NCBI GenBank assembly: GCA_902494935.1
Contig: CABUVH010000095.1
Coordinates: 1 to 7,664 of the forward strand
Direction of reading: 5' to 3'
Origin: an uncultured Collinsella sp.
GTDB taxonomy: Bacteria; Actinomycetota; Coriobacteriia; Coriobacteriales; Coriobacteriaceae
Length of the DNA stretch: 7,664 nucleotides
Shown here: piece by piece, positions 6,338 through 7,664 of the stretch
Position numbering within the stretch: the stretch's first letter is position 1
Layout: every line of letters begins with the position of its first letter
The notes under the pieces: generated by a model
Told to the model about the DNA's origin: nothing
What the model saw: the letters and a program-made list of their open reading frames with translations, nothing else
Databases searched by the model: none
Program-made: the position numbers and the translations under genes

Positions 6338-6459
6338 TCCCTGCGGCTTTCCCAGCCACCGCACCTTCGCCCTCAATCGTCGGTCGCGTACCCAAGTACG
6401 CTTCCCTCCTCTTTCGGGCGAATCTGCGGCACCTGGAAAAGCCGTCTCCGTGGTAGGGA
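6338..6459 (+). repeat. Long imperfect palindrome with nested hairpin, gyrB-gyrA spacer
   Basis: The spacer folds back on itself about a centre near 6394. The arms pair as 6344-6355 with 6433-6444 (CGGCTTTCCCAG against CTGGAAAAGCCG, one mismatch), 6359-6363 with 6425-6429 (CCGCA/TGCGG), 6366-6372 with 6416-6422 (TTCGCCC/GGGCGAA), and an apical hairpin GCGTAC-CCAA-GTACGC at 6386-6401. Outermost, TCCCT (6338-6342) can pair with AGGGA (6455-6459). No T run follows, so it is not a normal terminator. A separate small stem, CGTGGT (6449-6454) with ACCACG (6468-6473), lies before the gyrA ribosome site. It could be a REP- or MITE-like repeat, a processing site or a regulatory leader for gyrA; the sequence alone does not decide. 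No open reading frame in it looks genuine. Confidence 0.75.
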
Positions 6460-6482
6460 ACTAATGGACCACGCAAACCATG

Positions 6483-6489
6483 AGGAGGT
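6483..6489 (+). promoter_or_regulatory. Ribosome binding site of gyrA
   Basis: AGGAGGT is a strong Shine-Dalgarno sequence with the last G four bases before the GTG at 6493, the same short spacing as at gyrB. It fixes the start upstream of the acidic N-terminal extension, rather than at internal ATGs such as 6523, 6547 or 6754. Confidence 0.85.
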
Positions 6490-6492
6490 AAC

Positions 6493-7664
6493 GTGGCAGA
6501 CGATATCAACAACAACGAGGGTATGGACGAGGCCGGCGACGCCGGCATGCCCGATGATCTGAAGCGCCTACTCGCCCGCGCCGAGCAGGGCGAGGACGGC
6601 GATCCGGATTCCTATAACCCCGACGCCGAGGATGAAGATGATGAGGATGACGACGCCGAGCTCGAGGAGAGCTTCGGCGCGGTCGATCGTGGCGCTTCGG
6701 CCGGCGAGGACATCAACGGCGGTCAGCTCCAGATTTCGGAGTTCGGCCGCGAGATGAAGCAGTCGTTCATCGAGTACTCGATGTCGGTCATCACGGCGCG
6801 CGCCCTGCCGGACGTGCGCGACGGACTAAAGCCGGTGCACCGCCGCATCCTGTACGCCATGAACGAGAGTGGCATCTACCCCAACCGCCCGCATAAGAAG
6901 TCGGCCTGGACGGTCGGAGAAGTTATCGGCAAGTACCATCCGCACGGTGACTCCGCGGTTTACGAGGCCATGGTTCGTCTGGCGCAGTGGTTCTCCATGC
7001 GCACACCGCTCATCGATGGCCACGGCAACTTCGGCAACATCGATGGCGACGGCGCGGCGGCCATGCGTTATACCGAGAGCCGCCTGGCAAAGCCTGCCAT
7101 GGAGCTGCTGCGCGACCTGCAAAAGGATACCGTCGACTGGCAGCCCAACTACGACGAGTCGCTCGCCGAGCCCGTGGCGCTGCCCGCGCGCTTTCCCAAC
7201 CTGCTGGTCAACGGTAGTCAGGGCATCGCCGTCGGCATGGCCACCAATATCGCCCCGCATAACCTCACCGAGGCGATCGAGGCCACCTGCTACCTGATCG
7301 ACAATCCCGACGCCACCGTCGACGAGCTTATGCAGATCATGCCCGGTCCGGACTTCCCCACCGGCGCCATCATCATGGGCAGCGCCGGCATTAGGCAGAG
7401 CTACGAGACCGGCCGCGGCTCCATTACCGTGCGTGCCAAGGCACATGTGGAGTCCACCAAGACCGGCCGCAGCCGCCTGGTCTTTACCGAGATTCCCTAC
7501 ATGGTCAACAAGGGCACCTTGCAGGAGAAGATCGCCCAGCTCGTAAACGACAAGCGCATCGAGGGCATCTCGGACATGCGCGACGAGTCCAACCAAAAGG
7601 GCATCCGTCTGGTCATCGAGCTCAAGAAGGGCGTCATTCCGCAGGTCGTGCTCAACAACCTGTA
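6493..7664 (+). CDS. gyrA: DNA gyrase subunit A (3' partial)
   Basis: GyrA is the cleavage and religation subunit of gyrase. 390 residues are visible, ending in the tower region; the rest of the tower and the C-terminal DNA-wrapping domain are outside the window. The conserved core begins near residue 82 (ISEFGREMKQSFIEYSMSV) and includes ALPDVRDGLKPVHRRILYAM (104-123), the quinolone-region motif GKYHPHGDSAVYEA (146-159) with S154 and E158 (wild-type-like at E. coli positions 83 and 87), and the catalytic tyrosine Y193 in AAAMRYTE. NGSQGIAVGMATNI follows. Compared with E. coli (Y122) the N-terminus is 71 residues longer and very acidic: 18 of residues 31-60 are Asp or Glu. A conserved arginine (E. 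coli R68) is W139 in KKSAWTVGEV. The strong ribosome site supports the long form. Likely cotranscribed with gyrB. Confidence 0.97.
   Translation, partial: MADDINNNEGMDEAGDAGMPDDLKRLLARAEQGEDGDPDSYNPDAEDEDDEDDDAELEESFGAVDRGASAGEDINGGQLQISEFGREMKQSFIEYSMSVITARALPDVRDGLKPVHRRILYAMNESGIYPNRPHKKSAWTVGEVIGKYHPHGDSAVYEAMVRLAQWFSMRTPLIDGHGNFGNIDGDGAAAMRYTESRLAKPAMELLRDLQKDTVDWQPNYDESLAEPVALPARFPNLLVNGSQGIAVGMATNIAPHNLTEAIEATCYLIDNPDATVDELMQIMPGPDFPTGAIIMGSAGIRQSYETGRGSITVRAKAHVESTKTGRSRLVFTEIPYMVNKGTLQEKIAQLVNDKRIEGISDMRDESNQKGIRLVIELKKGVIPQVVLNNL

Noticed and set aside
4907..6376. 489-codon open frame on the - strand across gyrB
   Set aside because: It mirrors gyrB codons, is rich in Ala/Gly/Leu/Val without domain motifs, and runs into the palindromic spacer. 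It is a shadow of gyrB.
6344..6444. Palindrome as a Rho-independent terminator between gyrB and gyrA
   Set aside because: No T run follows either the apical hairpin or the outer stem, and gyrA needs to be expressed with gyrB.
6480..6491. Minimal frame ATG AGG AGG TAA covering the gyrA ribosome site
   Set aside because: It arises simply because a GAGGAGGTAA ribosome site follows AT. It has no ribosome site of its own.
6628..6672. GAT/GAC/GAG-rich tract as a simple-sequence repeat
   Set aside because: The bases are not a regular tandem repeat. They simply encode the Asp/Glu run of the GyrA N-terminal extension with mixed codons.
6826..7596. 256-codon open frame on the - strand across gyrA
   Set aside because: Same reasons: it is opposite the conserved catalytic core of GyrA and has no independent coding evidence.

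Overview
The window is a complete chromosomal replication-origin and gyrase neighbourhood, all on the + strand: dnaA (5' end missing) – oriC-like spacer – dnaN – recF – dciA (DUF721) – terminator – gyrB – structured spacer – gyrA (3' end missing). Protein genes fill nearly everything. There are no tRNA, rRNA, CRISPR, phage or transposase genes. The order dnaA-dnaN-recF-dciA-gyrB-gyrA is the classical actinobacterial order, as in Mycobacterium. High GC, frequent GTG starts with strong AGGAGG-type ribosome sites, and divergent but complete DnaA and gyrase sequences suggest an actinobacterium of the class Coriobacteriia, possibly Collinsella. That assignment is inference from gene order and sequence flavour, not from a search.

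Region by region: 1-1193 encodes the DnaA linker, AAA+ domain and DNA-binding domain. 1194-1431 (238 bp) is non-coding and has origin features: several near-consensus DnaA boxes, five tandem DnaA-trio units (1385-1399) and an 83% A+T stretch running up to the dnaN start. 1432-3651 holds dnaN and recF, only 9 bp apart. dciA overlaps the end of recF by 14 bp, with its ribosome site inside recF. A strong intrinsic terminator at 4228-4257 closes this first unit. gyrB (4307-6337) then starts from what should be its own promoter. The 155-bp gyrB-gyrA spacer is largely occupied by a long imperfect palindrome with a nested hairpin. gyrA runs off the end of the window.

Together the genes form the core of chromosome replication: DnaA opens the origin, DciA is the probable partner for loading or activating the DnaB helicase, DnaN is the processivity clamp, RecF helps repair gaps and stalled forks, and gyrase (GyrA2GyrB2) removes the positive supercoils ahead of the fork.

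No new defence or mobile system is present. The points most worth a second look are the 6338-6459 palindromic element (perhaps a small inserted repeat, perhaps a gyrA leader), the 71-residue acidic N-terminal extension of GyrA, substitutions at base-contacting positions of the DnaA helix-turn-helix beside non-canonical DnaA boxes, and divergent positions in GyrB.
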